64,000 nt of DNA, from assembly GCF_021869765.1 (NCBI RefSeq), contig NZ_CP084580.1, positions 3,224,001 to 3,288,000 on the forward strand, read 5' to 3'. Shown piece by piece: positions 18,521 through 27,635 of this stretch. Numbering within the stretch: position 1 is the first letter of the stretch; every line of letters begins with the position of its first letter. The position numbers were made by a program, and so were the translations under genes. This DNA comes from Chryseobacterium sp. MEBOG06 (GTDB taxonomy: Bacteria; Bacteroidota; Bacteroidia; Flavobacteriales; Weeksellaceae). The notes beneath the pieces are model-generated. The model saw only the letters and a program-made list of their open reading frames with translations, did no database searches and was not told the origin of the DNA.

Positions 18521-18967
18521 TTACCAGATTAATTGTTGATTTTTTAATTGTTTAACACTAACAGCCTTTGCCCATAACTTAATACTAGCAGTTAAGTCTG
18601 GTAAAATCTTATCATTCTCAATTTGTTGAACGAAGTTAATACCATCTGATGTTAGAGTAAAACTGATATTTCCCTTATTATCTTGGATATAAAGAAGTCC
18701 CGTCTCATGTGCCAAAATCACTCTTTTTCTTAAACCCTCTGATATCTCCCATGGGGATGAAAGAAGAGTAGATAACTTTGAAATTTTAGCTTCTTTTTTT
18801 ATTGCATCTAAAATAAAGGCAATTTTTCTTAACTCTACTGAGCGTGTATTTCCACCAATTGAATAATATAGTATAAGTAGAATCATGATAACAGCAATTT
18901 TGTCATTTTCCCAAAACCCATCAAACACCTTAACTTTATTTCCCTTAATTTTTAACTTCTCATTCAT
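18521..18967 (-). CDS. ABC-three component system middle component
   Basis: 148 residues, probably a winged-helix fold: VIMILLILYYSIGGNTRSVELRKIAFILDAI, then GLLYIQDNKGNISFTLTSDGINFVQQIE, which looks like the wing (both read in parts). The size and position between the protease gene and the Rad50-like ATPase match the small middle components of ABC-3C systems, thought to link ATPase and effector. It overlaps the protease gene by 8 bp and sits 1 bp before the ATPase gene. Confidence 0.75.
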   Translation of the reverse strand: MNEKLKIKGNKVKVFDGFWENDKIAVIMILLILYYSIGGNTRSVELRKIAFILDAIKKEAKISKLSTLLSSPWEISEGLRKRVILAHETGLLYIQDNKGNISFTLTSDGINFVQQIENDKILPDLTASIKLWAKAVSVKQLKNQQLIW

Positions 18968-20099
18968 CTTTTATAAAACTTAAACTGCAGTTTGAAATCC
19001 ATTCGCTAATACCATAATTGGATAAAATTTTAATATCATCTAAACCTAGTACATCTCCAAGACACGATATTAAATAATCCTCATACTCCTTTTTTATTTG
19101 CTTTAATCCACTATTTGCCTCTGTTCTAGTGTTTGCATTTACTTCTAAGTCATCTAAATCATATGCATAATAAGCCTTATTATATTGATCGTAAATGATT
19201 TCATGCTTGCGAAGCTCTGAATACAAAAATGCTTTTCCAACCAAAAGTCGTCTAATCGCATTTCTTTTCATTATCTCTAAACGATCATCACTATATACCT
19301 TTGTCAGTTTATCAACTATATAATCTAATTGAGGTTTATTTCCCTCGTCATTTTCCCACAACGAGATCGCCTTATCATCCGTCTGCTCAAAAATAGAGTT
19401 AACAGAACTCGCAAGGAGTTTATTATCAAAATCAAGTGCACTTGATTCAATAATGTTCAATTTAACATCAAGTTTATCAATAGCTGAAATACTTGTAAAC
19501 TTTAATTGCCCGTCGTTACCTTTATTTGGAATTTCAATCATTACACCGAAACAGATAAGTTTGTCATGATTAGCTAGGAATAATCCAGACCCAGACCATC
19601 CTCCAAGCCAATCACTACCCGATTGATAAATATTATTCATCAAAAGGGCTTTTTCAATCTTACAATAAAATTTATGAATATTATTTTGACAAAAGTTTAT
19701 GAACTGCAAGTTGGTATGCGTTACAGGCAATTTACTCGTTTCATACTTGCCACGAAAAAAAAATGAATGTGCAGGATTTTTTGAAACAGTATAAAATTGA
19801 GGGCAATGAAATAATTCCAGATTCGAATTACATTCCAATTTCAGAATTACAATATCATTTTCTCTCGCAAAATTAACATCACCTATGCATTGAGAAACTT
19901 TATGTAAAACTCCTTTATAATCAGAAACACGCCATTCTGTGAGATCGGGAATTTGATCAAATTTTTTCCCATACAAATTGTGACCTGCTGTTAAACATAA
20001 AAATTCTCCCTCGTAAGGAAATACTACCGAACTTCCTATAAAACTATTATTCTTCGTCAATAGCCCCGTAGTCTTGTTCAAATGTTCCATGCTGATCAT
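18960..20099 (-). CDS. trypsin-like serine protease with C-terminal ABC-3C domain
   Basis: 379 residues, no signal peptide, so cytoplasmic. The N-terminal half is a trypsin-like fold with a complete triad: His40 in LCLTAGHNLY, Asp82 in ENDIVILKL and Ser169 in GGWSGSGLF. The C-terminal ~130 residues (from KLTKVYSDDRLEIMKRNAIR) are helical and fit the C-terminal adaptor domain that ABC-3C effectors carry. The 5' end overlaps the MBL gene by 53 bp; an in-frame ATG at 20090 is an equally good start. Inferred role: a protease released by the ATPase-middle component sensor. The substrate is unknown; the MBL protein next door is one candidate. Confidence 0.78.
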   Translation of the reverse strand: MISMEHLNKTTGLLTKNNSFIGSSVVFPYEGEFLCLTAGHNLYGKKFDQIPDLTEWRVSDYKGVLHKVSQCIGDVNFARENDIVILKLECNSNLELFHCPQFYTVSKNPAHSFFFRGKYETSKLPVTHTNLQFINFCQNNIHKFYCKIEKALLMNNIYQSGSDWLGGWSGSGLFLANHDKLICFGVMIEIPNKGNDGQLKFTSISAIDKLDVKLNIIESSALDFDNKLLASSVNSIFEQTDDKAISLWENDEGNKPQLDYIVDKLTKVYSDDRLEIMKRNAIRRLLVGKAFLYSELRKHEIIYDQYNKAYYAYDLDDLEVNANTRTEANSGLKQIKKEYEDYLISCLGDVLGLDDIKILSNYGISEWISNCSLSFIKDE

Positions 20100-21129
20100 T
20101 TATACTAATTTTTAGTTCGTCAATCTCTTCAAAAGTTATATTTATTCTCTCTTCTTCAGTTAGAAGTTTATCAACTGGCAATGGATAATTAGAATATATA
20201 ATTATTTGTCTCATACTATCTTTACGTCCATATTCAGAAAGTAATATTAGCGTTTCCCGTGATGGATGATAATATGGGCCACTACTATCTGTCGATATCA
20301 AATATTCTGAGCATTCAACCATTTCCAAAAGACGTTTTGTAGTATTATGTTTAGAGCCATGATGGCTGATCTTGAATAGTTTTAATGGTAATTTATTCTC
20401 TTCAGACCATCCGCACCTTGAAAGCTCATCTGCTATCAGATCAGGATTTGCATCTCCCATAAAAAGTAACTTAGCTTTATTTATTGTCATAATAAATGCA
20501 ATAGAAGATGAGTTTAATAAATCTTTTTCCCAATCATGTGGTTTTGGTAATTTCTTTAAAATCTCTTCTTTAGACTTCCAATTTTGATCTCTTCCAGTAC
20601 TGACCTTTTCATCTTGCTCAAGTTGAGTCTTAATATATTCTTGATATACCTTATTAGCTGTCCATTCTTTTAACAGTTTCATTATTATTTCACGAGATGG
20701 AGAAAGAATCTGTAATTCCAACCCACCTAAATCCAAAACATTGTCACCATCTATTTGCATAAATAAAGGATTGGGAACAATTCCTCTGCTTTTAAGGAGC
20801 TTTTCGAGGTCAACCCCATGCTCGACAGCAACTTGATCTGTTGAATCTGTTGTAATTAAAAGCTGAGGAGTATTTATATATAGTAAAGTTTCAATGTTAA
20901 AAGGCTGTTGTTCATCAGAAAGCCACTTCATTAATCCGCCAATATGGTCATAATCTACATGCGTCATTATCACGTAATCATTTTTACCAAAATCTCTTAC
21001 GAGAGGGCCAATAAATCGGTAGGTACCCTCGATTCCCGAGTCTATTAGCAAACGATGTAGCTCATCTTTTTTCCAGGTTAAAAGAAAACTATCTCCTTTC
21101 CCTGCTTTGAAACATCTCAGAATAAGCAT
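20047..21129 (-). CDS. ComEC/Rec2-type metallo-beta-lactamase-fold hydrolase
   Basis: 360 residues without signal or membrane segments. MBL metal motifs: MTHVDYDHIGG (His57, Asp59, Asp61, His62), FMGDANPD (third-metal Asp region) and KISHHGSKHNTT near residue 255, followed by STDSSGPYYHPSRETL. This is the soluble ComEC-like MBL subfamily, often nucleases or phosphodiesterases. It is the first gene of the ABC-3C operon and overlaps the protease gene by 53 bp. Likely a second effector acting on nucleic acid or a nucleotide; the substrate is inferred. Confidence 0.82.
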   Translation of the reverse strand: MLILRCFKAGKGDSFLLTWKKDELHRLLIDSGIEGTYRFIGPLVRDFGKNDYVIMTHVDYDHIGGLMKWLSDEQQPFNIETLLYINTPQLLITTDSTDQVAVEHGVDLEKLLKSRGIVPNPLFMQIDGDNVLDLGGLELQILSPSREIIMKLLKEWTANKVYQEYIKTQLEQDEKVSTGRDQNWKSKEEILKKLPKPHDWEKDLLNSSSIAFIMTINKAKLLFMGDANPDLIADELSRCGWSEENKLPLKLFKISHHGSKHNTTKRLLEMVECSEYLISTDSSGPYYHPSRETLILLSEYGRKDSMRQIIIYSNYPLPVDKLLTEEERINITFEEIDELKISINDQHGTFEQDYGAIDEE

Positions 21130-21882
21130 AAATAGGTATTTTTGCCTTCAAAGGTTAATTTAATCATTAGGCTATAAGTTTTGCGTTAATTTACAAAAAA
21201 CATTTAAAACATAACAAGAAATAATCTAATCAAGATAAACTCTTGCTTTCGATATTACTCTTCAAGAGTTTTTATAAATAGCAGCTAAAATAAATCCTAT
21301 ATTTCATATAAAAATATGGGAAACCATAAAATGGTTTTCAAAGAAACATTATTAATAACCCAAAGCTTATGAAGTTTTTTTCAGACGCATCTAAGTTAAA
21401 TAGTATTTTTACTTATGTTAGTAGGAAAGTTTAGGATATAATCAGCTATCTCACGAAGCTTTGCTTAAATACCTAATACTTTCTAATTTAATTCAAAGAC
21501 TAAAAATTCCTAACCGATTTAAACTCAACAGAATTCAAACCAAGACAAATACTTTATAAAACCATAATTATCAAGCACATATATCTAAAATACATTCGAG
21601 ATCTTTTAAAAATTGGTTCGTTGATCCAACCATGTAGTTCACAAATAGTCAAATGACGCCAACTGAAGACAGTTGGCGTCATTTTTTTATAATCTTTTTG
21701 AGATTATTCAATTTTTCAAAGTCTTTCTACAGCAATTCTAATTTCTTTGAATAATGTTTACTTTTCTCCAGAACCTCACTCCACATCAGATAAGCCATTT
21801 TCAAAGTAATTCAGTATTGAAAACAAGATTGGATTTTAGTTTTTGATCAATGTGTCGTTATTAGGTACGTATAGGATTTTTT
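21130..21882. other. 753-bp non-coding, AT-rich gap
   Basis: No supported gene. It must contain the ABC-3C promoter at its left edge. It holds a small hairpin (GGAAACCAT/ATGGTTTTC, near 21321-21341) and the strong terminator at 21653-21688, which has no coding gene in front of it on the plus strand. Confidence 0.55.
21653..21688 (+). terminator. strong orphan rho-independent terminator
   Basis: The perfect 13-bp stem ATGACGCCAACTG / CAGTTGGCGTCAT with an AAGA loop is followed by seven Ts. There is no ORF upstream on this strand for more than 5 kb, so it may end an unannotated small RNA or be a relic. Confidence 0.8.
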
Positions 21883-22433
21883 TTATTTTACCTCATCTTC
21901 AAATTCTAAAAAATCTTCATGAAGACCTTGGATCATCTGTCCTGTGGATTCAAAATTTTCATCGATCTTCATCAGTATCCAGCTTACTTTATCTCGTTCA
22001 GCTTCCTGGGTTCCTTCATCTAACAGTCCAACGACATTGTAAATAATACCTTTAGGGTAAGACGTTAGAAAACTTAATAATTCTTCCTCTCCAACGATGT
22101 CTTTTAACGTATTATATTTTTCCTCTACTTCATCATCAAAGTCAGTGGCCATTGCGATATTGTCGTCTGCAGATTTTGCGATGTTGAATAGAGACCTAAG
22201 TATGAGAAATCTAGCAAAAACTGTGGTATCCCTTCTGTGACTTTGCTGAAGGCCCAAGTGGACGGATTTTTGACACCTGCATTACACAGTCTAATGACTC
22301 GGTTTTCATATTCTTCTTTTTGTAAGTCTGTGAATGTAGATTTTATAGGCTCTTTATATTTTTTGTCATCGGCATAATGCTGACTATAATAATAAGAACA
22401 CATCTTGATATTACCAGTCTTCGCCACCTTCAT
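21883..22433 (-). pseudogene. broken gene of unknown function (one-base frameshift)
   Basis: Two overlapping minus-strand frames belong together. Residues 1-84 come from the frame starting at 22433 (MKVAKTGNIKMCSYYY, ending GIPQFLLDF). The rest comes from the -1 frame (LRSLFNIAKSADDNIAMATD onward to EFEDEVK at 21883). The switch lies near 22190-22215 and fits loss of one base. Joined length is about 183 residues, acidic at the C-terminus, soluble. The start is also doubtful, because an open but stop-ridden stretch precedes it to 22570. I do not recognise the family. Its position after the ABC-3C operon suggests island debris. Confidence 0.6.
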
Positions 22434-22572
22434 CCGTTATTAGAAATGATGATAGCATCACCATCTTGAAGTGGAATGCATCCCAACATAATCAGTAATA
22501 ACAATATCACATCAACTGTAAGCAAAATTCCCGCTGGCTCCGCCGTATCCTATTTCTTCATCTCTACAATGG

Positions 22573-24066
22573 TCAGGGATTAATGTGAAGCGAATCATTA
22601 TCAAGAAGTTTCTTTGTAAATTCAAGTTCCGGGTCACGAGATTCTATCCTGTCCTTTATAGTGGGAGTTATATAGTAATTTGGGATTACTCCGCGGTCTT
22701 TGAATTTATAATCTTTTACAGCCATCATATATTTCATCAGTGGAATACCAATTTGCAATTTTGAATTTGGCAGCGTTAAGTTAGGTACCGAACCGGAAAA
22801 ATTACCATAATAACCACCACCACTTTCCTCTCCGATGAAAACGGCAGAAGTATAGCTATGCAGCATTGAAAGGCATTCAGCAGTAGTGGAAAAACAGTCG
22901 CCATCAATAAGGATATACAATTGGCCTGAGAAATAGGGTAAACTATTTTTCTGCATTCCCACGTTGGGATGGTCGATCACATCATAAGTTCCTGCTTCAT
23001 TCATTTTGATGGCTTCCTCAGGAATTTTCAGATCCGGTTCATCTGTATATTTGGTAAAATCAAATTCAGGTTTATTGATAGTTAAAGCACTGTAGTACAG
23101 AAAATCATGATCTGTAAAATATGAATACAGTATTTTGCCATATGCATCTGTACCTCCCAAGTTACCCCTCAGATCAAGAATTAGGTTTTTAATGTCTTTA
23201 GACTTAATAGTTTCAAAAGAAGATTTCATCAACTCAACAAAATCCATATTATTCTTCCTGTAATCTGCTTTATTAAAACTTGCGATTTTCAGATAAGCAG
23301 TGGAAGAATTAAGAACGTTGAATTTTGCTGGTAACTGCTCAATACCAGGATATTTGTCTTTACGAATTTTTAGAAGATTTTGATACTCTATTCCTTTTAA
23401 AGTGGTAATTTTTGTTTTCTTCCCTTGAAACGGAATATATTTTATTTTATAAGTATTTCTATACCCTTGAATATTGTATAAATATTGAGTCAATAAACCC
23501 GTACTTTCCAGACGCTTGTATTTATTGGTCTGGTTGTTGCCATCCGAAGTGCAGATCTTTAAGACGTCTCCGATAAAAGAGGAAACGGGTTGATTGTTGA
23601 TCGAAATGACTTCTGCTCCCAATAATTCCTTATCGTTTAGAGTAGAATAATTTTTTTGAACATACATTTTACCTTTTGAAATAAAAGCTTGAAAAGGTAT
23701 GGTACAGTCGCTTTTTTTCAGGAGGTCTTGTGTCTTTTCTGTGGGATAAACATCCATATGTCCGTCCTGCAACTGCATTACGATTTTACTGATGAACAGG
23801 AAAAATTTCCTTTCAGATATTTTCTTCTGAAGCTTTTTTTCGGATGAATCAAATAAAGAATACGTATATCTTTTTGGATGATATCTGTTCATTCCCGGAT
23901 ATCCCTCTTCAAGAGCAGCTCTCAGTACTTTAAAATCCTGTTTCAGTTTTTCAGGAGCAATCATCGTTTCTCTTTCTTTGGTTTGTCCAAAGGAATACAT
24001 ACTTAATATTATCAACCCTATTGTCAGTATATTTTTTAATCGTATTGATTTTAAGATAGTGTTCAT
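22573..24066 (-). CDS. S41 family (tail-specific/CtpA-like) peptidase
   Basis: 497 residues. An N-terminal signal (MNTILKSIRLKNILTIGLII, ending SMYSFGQ) places it in the periplasm. A PDZ-like region (GAEVISINNQPVSSFIGDVL, residues ~150-170) is followed by the S41 core: NLILDLRGNLGGTDAYGKIL, then the nucleophile Ser in DGDCFSTTAECLSML, and GEESGGGYYGNFSGS. Bacteroidota S41 enzymes degrade periplasmic proteins or peptides. The gene follows the ECF sigma / anti-sigma / membrane-protein genes on the same strand after a 263-bp gap and may belong to their regulon. Confidence 0.88.
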   Translation of the reverse strand: MNTILKSIRLKNILTIGLIILSMYSFGQTKERETMIAPEKLKQDFKVLRAALEEGYPGMNRYHPKRYTYSLFDSSEKKLQKKISERKFFLFISKIVMQLQDGHMDVYPTEKTQDLLKKSDCTIPFQAFISKGKMYVQKNYSTLNDKELLGAEVISINNQPVSSFIGDVLKICTSDGNNQTNKYKRLESTGLLTQYLYNIQGYRNTYKIKYIPFQGKKTKITTLKGIEYQNLLKIRKDKYPGIEQLPAKFNVLNSSTAYLKIASFNKADYRKNNMDFVELMKSSFETIKSKDIKNLILDLRGNLGGTDAYGKILYSYFTDHDFLYYSALTINKPEFDFTKYTDEPDLKIPEEAIKMNEAGTYDVIDHPNVGMQKNSLPYFSGQLYILIDGDCFSTTAECLSMLHSYTSAVFIGEESGGGYYGNFSGSVPNLTLPNSKLQIGIPLMKYMMAVKDYKFKDRGVIPNYYITPTIKDRIESRDPELEFTKKLLDNDSLHINP

Positions 24067-24329
24067 ATTTTTTATACTTAATTTTTAATTAGTGGAGGAA
24101 GGCGTTTTTATATTATGTCAAATTCTGCATTTCACAGAAATGTTTCGCAAAAAGCAGGGTGAAATTCTATGTTTGTGTATTTATGATGTTCTGTTTTAAT
24201 TTTTTTTGCCAATAACAAGCCTCTTCAATACAGTAAATCGATTGAATTGAAATATGGGGAAGGCAAAAAATTAAATTAGAACGATGATAGATTGAATAGT
24301 ATTGCTAAACAATAGAATCTATTACAATA

Positions 24330-24755
24330 CTAGGATTGATCCGTCATCTTTAAAAAGAAAAAATAGGAAATAAAACTCACGGCTAAACAAAATGCCAAAA
24401 TAGCTACGGAATGCATACCTAACGGAAGTGTATAATTTATAATGGTAAATGCAAAGCCTAATCCGGCAAAAATGGCTACCCATTTTATAGTACTTTTCCT
24501 GCTCCCTTTTTCACTCTTTTGTAAAATAGAATTGATGATGGTTTCAGAAAGACCACTCGTAATTAGTTTATTTTTCAGCCTGTAATCCATCCAAAATTTG
24601 ATGAGGCTTAAAATAGTAAAGGAAATTAAAGCAATCCCAATGAGTAGTCCTATCATGACCAAAATGTCTTTATCTATTGCCTGGGCAACATTATTGGAGG
24701 AAATACTCCCCGATTCTGAGAGGTTATATATGCTGGTTAATAACAATATTTTCAT
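24330..24755 (-). CDS. small three-helix membrane protein (DUF6249-like)
   Basis: 141 residues with three or four hydrophobic helices (near residues 30-55, 88-110 and 115-137) and a short basic loop between (LKNKLITSGLSETIINSILQ). Short membrane proteins with this layout are common after sigma/anti-sigma pairs in Flavobacteriia and are sometimes labelled DUF6249. The gene lies 58 bp after the anti-sigma gene, probably in the same transcript. Function unknown. Confidence 0.6.
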   Translation of the reverse strand: MKILLLTSIYNLSESGSISSNNVAQAIDKDILVMIGLLIGIALISFTILSLIKFWMDYRLKNKLITSGLSETIINSILQKSEKGSRKSTIKWVAIFAGLGFAFTIINYTLPLGMHSVAILAFCLAVSFISYFFFLKMTDQS

Positions 24756-24813
24756 TTTAGTAATTTTAGTTGTAGTACATTAGACCGGTCAATTCTTATA
24801 ATGTTGCAACAAA

Positions 24814-25251
24814 TCAAGAAAATTTCATCTGCCGGTCAAAATTTCTTTTCATATCCATATATAAAAAACTGATTATAAAAACAGTAGGTATTAAAATCAG
24901 TAAAAAATTCAAGATAGAAATTGCTCCAAAAACAGTTGGAAAATAGTGATTGATCACAAAAATCAAAGTACACAAGAGTATCATTGAAATGCAGGACAAT
25001 AAAGCGATAAAATATTTGTCTAACGACAAATATTTCCTCTGGGGTAATTGCTTAATAACAAGATCTGCAACATCAAAGTCAAACACAGGATTTGGTATCT
25101 CCTTTATTTCAGTAAATAATAATTGATAAAACTCGACTTCACTTTGACATTTTTGACATTGAAGAATATGCTTAGTAATCACATTATCGCAGTCAGCTTT
25201 GTTCAAGACATATTGTTGAATTTCGATTTCACTTAAGTGCATATTCTTCAT
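24814..25251 (-). CDS. anti-sigma factor (zinc-finger, membrane anchored)
   Basis: 145 residues. The N-terminus has the ZAS/zf-HC2-type zinc site: CDNVITKHILQCQKCQ (His-x3-Cys-x2-Cys in HILQCQKC), followed by two membrane helices (YFIALLSCISMILLCTLIFV and FLLILIPTVFIISFLYM). The ATG overlaps the stop of the sigma gene by 4 bp, the usual coupling of an ECF sigma factor with its inhibitor. It probably sequesters the sigma factor at the inner membrane. The signal is unknown. Confidence 0.82.
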   Translation of the reverse strand: MKNMHLSEIEIQQYVLNKADCDNVITKHILQCQKCQSEVEFYQLLFTEIKEIPNPVFDFDVADLVIKQLPQRKYLSLDKYFIALLSCISMILLCTLIFVINHYFPTVFGAISILNFLLILIPTVFIISFLYMDMKRNFDRQMKFS

Positions 25252-25853
25252 AACTCTTCTCTTTTTCTAGTTAATAACAGACTTATTTTCAATGTTTTTC
25301 TAGCTCTAAACAAATAATTCTTGACTGTTCCTTCCGGAAGTTGTGTAATCTGTGATATTTCACTGTAACTTAATTCTTCCTGATGATAAAGATTAAGGAG
25401 AACTTTGTAAATGGGGGGAAGCTTTTCTATTTCTGTCGTCAAAATTTCTGAAAGTTCTTTTTGAAAAATTTGTTTTTCGGTTTCGTTATCCGAATTGATC
25501 TGCTGAGCTAACTTTTCCAAAACTTCCTCCTGCGTTTCATCCGAAAAATTATAATCCAACAATATCATCTTTTTCTTCTCCAGATAGTTTAGGCATGTAT
25601 TATAAGCTATTTGGCCAATCCATGTAGAAAGTTTTGATTGAAATTTAAACTGTTTCAGATTCTTAAATGTTTTTAAATAAATATCCTGAGAAATATCTTT
25701 TCTGTCCTCAGTATTGGAAATCATTTTGAAAACGATTTGTGCTACCAACCTTTCCGTATTTCTTATAATTATGGAAAACGCAGAATGATCACCATCCAAT
25801 ACTTTTTCAAGCAGATATCTGTCGCTGGTTTTACTTCCATTATTATGATCCAT
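25248..25853 (-). CDS. ECF-type RNA polymerase sigma-70 factor
   Basis: 201 residues. Region 2: SIIIRNTERLVAQIVFKMIS and DISQDIYLKTFKNLKQFKFQ, then LSTWIGQIAYNTCLNYL. Region 4: LPPIYKVLLNLYHQEELSYSE, then ISQITQLPEGTVKNYLFRARKTL (each read in parts). Length and domains are typical of extracytoplasmic-function sigma factors. It is co-expressed with the anti-sigma factor through a 4-bp overlap. The likely regulon includes its own operon and the S41 peptidase, which is inferred from proximity. Confidence 0.93.
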   Translation of the reverse strand: MDHNNGSKTSDRYLLEKVLDGDHSAFSIIIRNTERLVAQIVFKMISNTEDRKDISQDIYLKTFKNLKQFKFQSKLSTWIGQIAYNTCLNYLEKKKMILLDYNFSDETQEEVLEKLAQQINSDNETEKQIFQKELSEILTTEIEKLPPIYKVLLNLYHQEELSYSEISQITQLPEGTVKNYLFRARKTLKISLLLTRKREEL

Positions 25854-26180
25854 ATAATTCTTTATACAAGTAATTAGACAGACAATACATAAAATTGTTG
25901 CAGATTATTTTTTAAAATTTTACAAATAGTAATTATATTTTCTAATTTACATTTTTTTTCTAAATATAAATTGCTTAAATCTTGTAAAAGCAATAGCTTT
26001 TCAAACATCGGAAATTCTGAATCTTCTGCAACAAATAAATTATGATAACAATATATTTTAATGTACCAAGTTTCATTTTTACATAAATCCTATTAACTAC
26101 ATACAAATTAAATATTATTATTAAAATCATCTTAAAAAGAGAAAAACTAATCGAAGTAAAATAAAGTCAAACGATTCCAA

Positions 26181-26346
26181 TTTCGATTGTTTCAAATATT
26201 TAAAATCATCTTGCAAAGAAATCGTAACTATAAAAAATTAAATTCTAAATTAGGAATTGCTAATTCCTGTTTAATTTGGCTCAAACGAATTAAATCATCG
26301 ACAAAAGAGTTTGAATAGACGCTCGTCAAGGTCACTTAAGGAGACA
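26181..26346 (+). repeat. dispersed intergenic repeat, copy A (most complete)
   Basis: The segment TTTCGATTGTTTCAAATATT near 26181 matches CTCCGATTGTTTCAAATGCC near 30883. TTCCTGTTTAATTTGGCTCA near 26260 matches TTCTTGTTTAATGTGACTCA near 30965. GGTCACTTAAGGAGAC at 26331-26346 is identical at 35143-35158. It is followed at once by a strong terminator, so it may be transcribed as a small RNA. Confidence 0.55.
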
Positions 26347-26373
26347 ACTATTTGATAGTTGTCTCTCTTTTTT
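26341..26373 (+). terminator. orphan rho-independent terminator
   Basis: The 11-bp stem GAGACAACTAT / ATAGTTGTCTC with a TTG loop is followed by TCTTTTTTT. No plus-strand gene precedes it, but the repeat at 26181-26346 does. Confidence 0.8.
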
Positions 26374-26530
26374 TATGCATAAAAATCTCTATATCAAACT
26401 TTTACAGCCTGATATTTTATGGTTTGAATTTTTTGATGTAAAATCCCTAGCCCATCTGAAACAGACAGTCTAAAAGTGCTATATCAGAGATTTCATCGGT
26501 ATTGAAGCGTAGTTTGAAATCCCATTAAGG

Positions 26531-27094
26531 TGGATCAGGTGCAAAAGTTGGGGGCTACGCAAAAAGTTTGGTTAATCTGAATAAAAAAAATGATCTGTCC
26601 TTCACCCCTCTGAGCTGCATCCTAAAGTTTTTGATTTTAGCATTGAAAGATTCAGCCGCTGCGTTAGTGCTTCTTTTATCAAAATAATTTAGAATATCTC
26701 TGTAATGGTGCATTATGGTCTTTCTTAAGGTGGAAAAAGAGGTAAAACCTGCTTCTTCAACCTTTCTAAACCAATGCGCAAGTTTAGTCATAGCCACAGA
26801 TTTTGTAATAGGCTGATTATAGATCTTTCTAAGGCCATCGGTTAATCCATACGCTTTTTCCAGATCAGGATATTGAGCAAAAAGGATGGAAGCTCTTTGC
26901 CTCTGGGACAGCGTCCATTTTTCCCGGCTCTTGTAAAGCAGATACCTGCTTCTTGCCAGAAGCTGTTTGCGGGAATCTCCATTTTCAAATACTTCCGTCT
27001 TTAAAATTTGCTCTTCAGAGGCTTCTTCAAGAGTCTTATTTTCCATTTCAAGGGCTTCCTAACGATGTTGGATCAGATGCAAAAGTTGGGGGCT
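26531..27094 (-). mobile_element. ISAon1-type IS remnant 1
   Basis: It starts with the IS end TGGATCAGGTGCAAAAGTTG at 26531, which matches (inverted) the end at 29319-29344. It contains the C-terminal half of the transposase and ends at 27069-27094 with a second, same-orientation copy of the IS-end sequence (TGGATCAGATGCAAAAGTTG). The 5' part of the transposase is missing, so it is inactive. Confidence 0.75.
26555..27061 (-). pseudogene. ISAon1-type transposase, C-terminal fragment
   Basis: A 163-residue frame (168 residues of open frame back to a TAG at 27059). The C-terminal signature ILNYFDKRSTNAAAESFNAK and FRMQLRGVKDRSFFLFRLTK is that of the DDE half of ISAon1-family transposases; the last conserved Glu region is in AAAESFN. 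The N-terminal DDE residues are absent and the stop lies inside the IS end. A 60-bp piece of this gene (26667-26727) recurs at 29119-29178. Confidence 0.82.
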
Positions 27095-27634
27095 AAGCAA
27101 AAAGGTTTCTTTTTTGTGTGTATATTTATTTTTAAGATATCGTCTGTCTATTTTGGTAACAGTCCTTTAAATAAAAGTAAAGAAACAAAAAAGAAATATA
27201 TTTCATTTTTTCCACAGGGATGGGCTTTTTTTACAAAAGAACCAAGAGATCCCTTAATTTACTTGTTCTCTTTTTCAAATAATAAATTTGATAATGTTAT
27301 TGATAAAAATTTTTCTCTAAATACTTTTTTAGGAGCTTCTAGAAAAAGTAGGATAATAAATGTAGAACTTCAAAAGATAGTTAATAAAATTATTACTGAC
27401 TCGATAGAATATAGATCTGAAGAATTTTTAGGAATTAATGAATTAAAGAAAAATGTTATAAATAGAAATAATAATTTCACTAAAGTTTATATTGATAAGA
27501 AGTATATACCCGATATAAATAATGGAAAATATTTAATAGTTATCGAGGAGCCGCTTCCTTGGGCTTTACTTAGTAAAACTTCTAATTATAAAGCTAAATT
27601 TAAAATATATCCAATTCAAGTAGTAAAGAATTAA
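27065..27634 (+). CDS. sdpA: SdpA-family antimicrobial peptide system protein (5' end replaced by IS)
   Basis: 189 residues from the ATG at 27065. The motif YISFFPQGWAFFTKEPRDP (near residues 41-59) is the hallmark of SdpA, which with SdpB processes the SdpC precursor into a killing peptide in Bacillus; homologues occur in Bacteroidota. The first ~13 residues are encoded by the IS end, so translation now starts in foreign DNA and the native N-terminus may be lost. A hydrophobic segment GFFFVCIFIFKISSVYFG remains as the membrane anchor. It lies 1 bp before sdpB. No SdpC gene is visible. The DNA is far more AT-rich than the chromosome around it. Confidence 0.75.
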   Translation: MLDQMQKLGAKQKGFFFVCIFIFKISSVYFGNSPLNKSKETKKKYISFFPQGWAFFTKEPRDPLIYLFSFSNNKFDNVIDKNFSLNTFLGASRKSRIINVELQKIVNKIITDSIEYRSEEFLGINELKKNVINRNNNFTKVYIDKKYIPDINNGKYLIVIEEPLPWALLSKTSNYKAKFKIYPIQVVKN

Positions 27635-27635
27635 A

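Larger units (their letters stand above)
25854..26530. other. 677-bp intergenic region with a repeated element and terminator
   Basis: No ORF supported. The left part carries the ECF promoter. 26181-26346 matches sequences near 30.9 kb and 35.1 kb (listed as repeats) and ends in the hairpin terminator at 26341-26373. The right end abuts the IS remnant at 26531. Confidence 0.6.

Noticed and set aside
27008..27064. sdpA start at 27008
   Set aside because: That part is antisense to the transposase remnant; the ATG at 27065 in the IS end is closer to the recognisable SdpA sequence, and even this start is probably not native.
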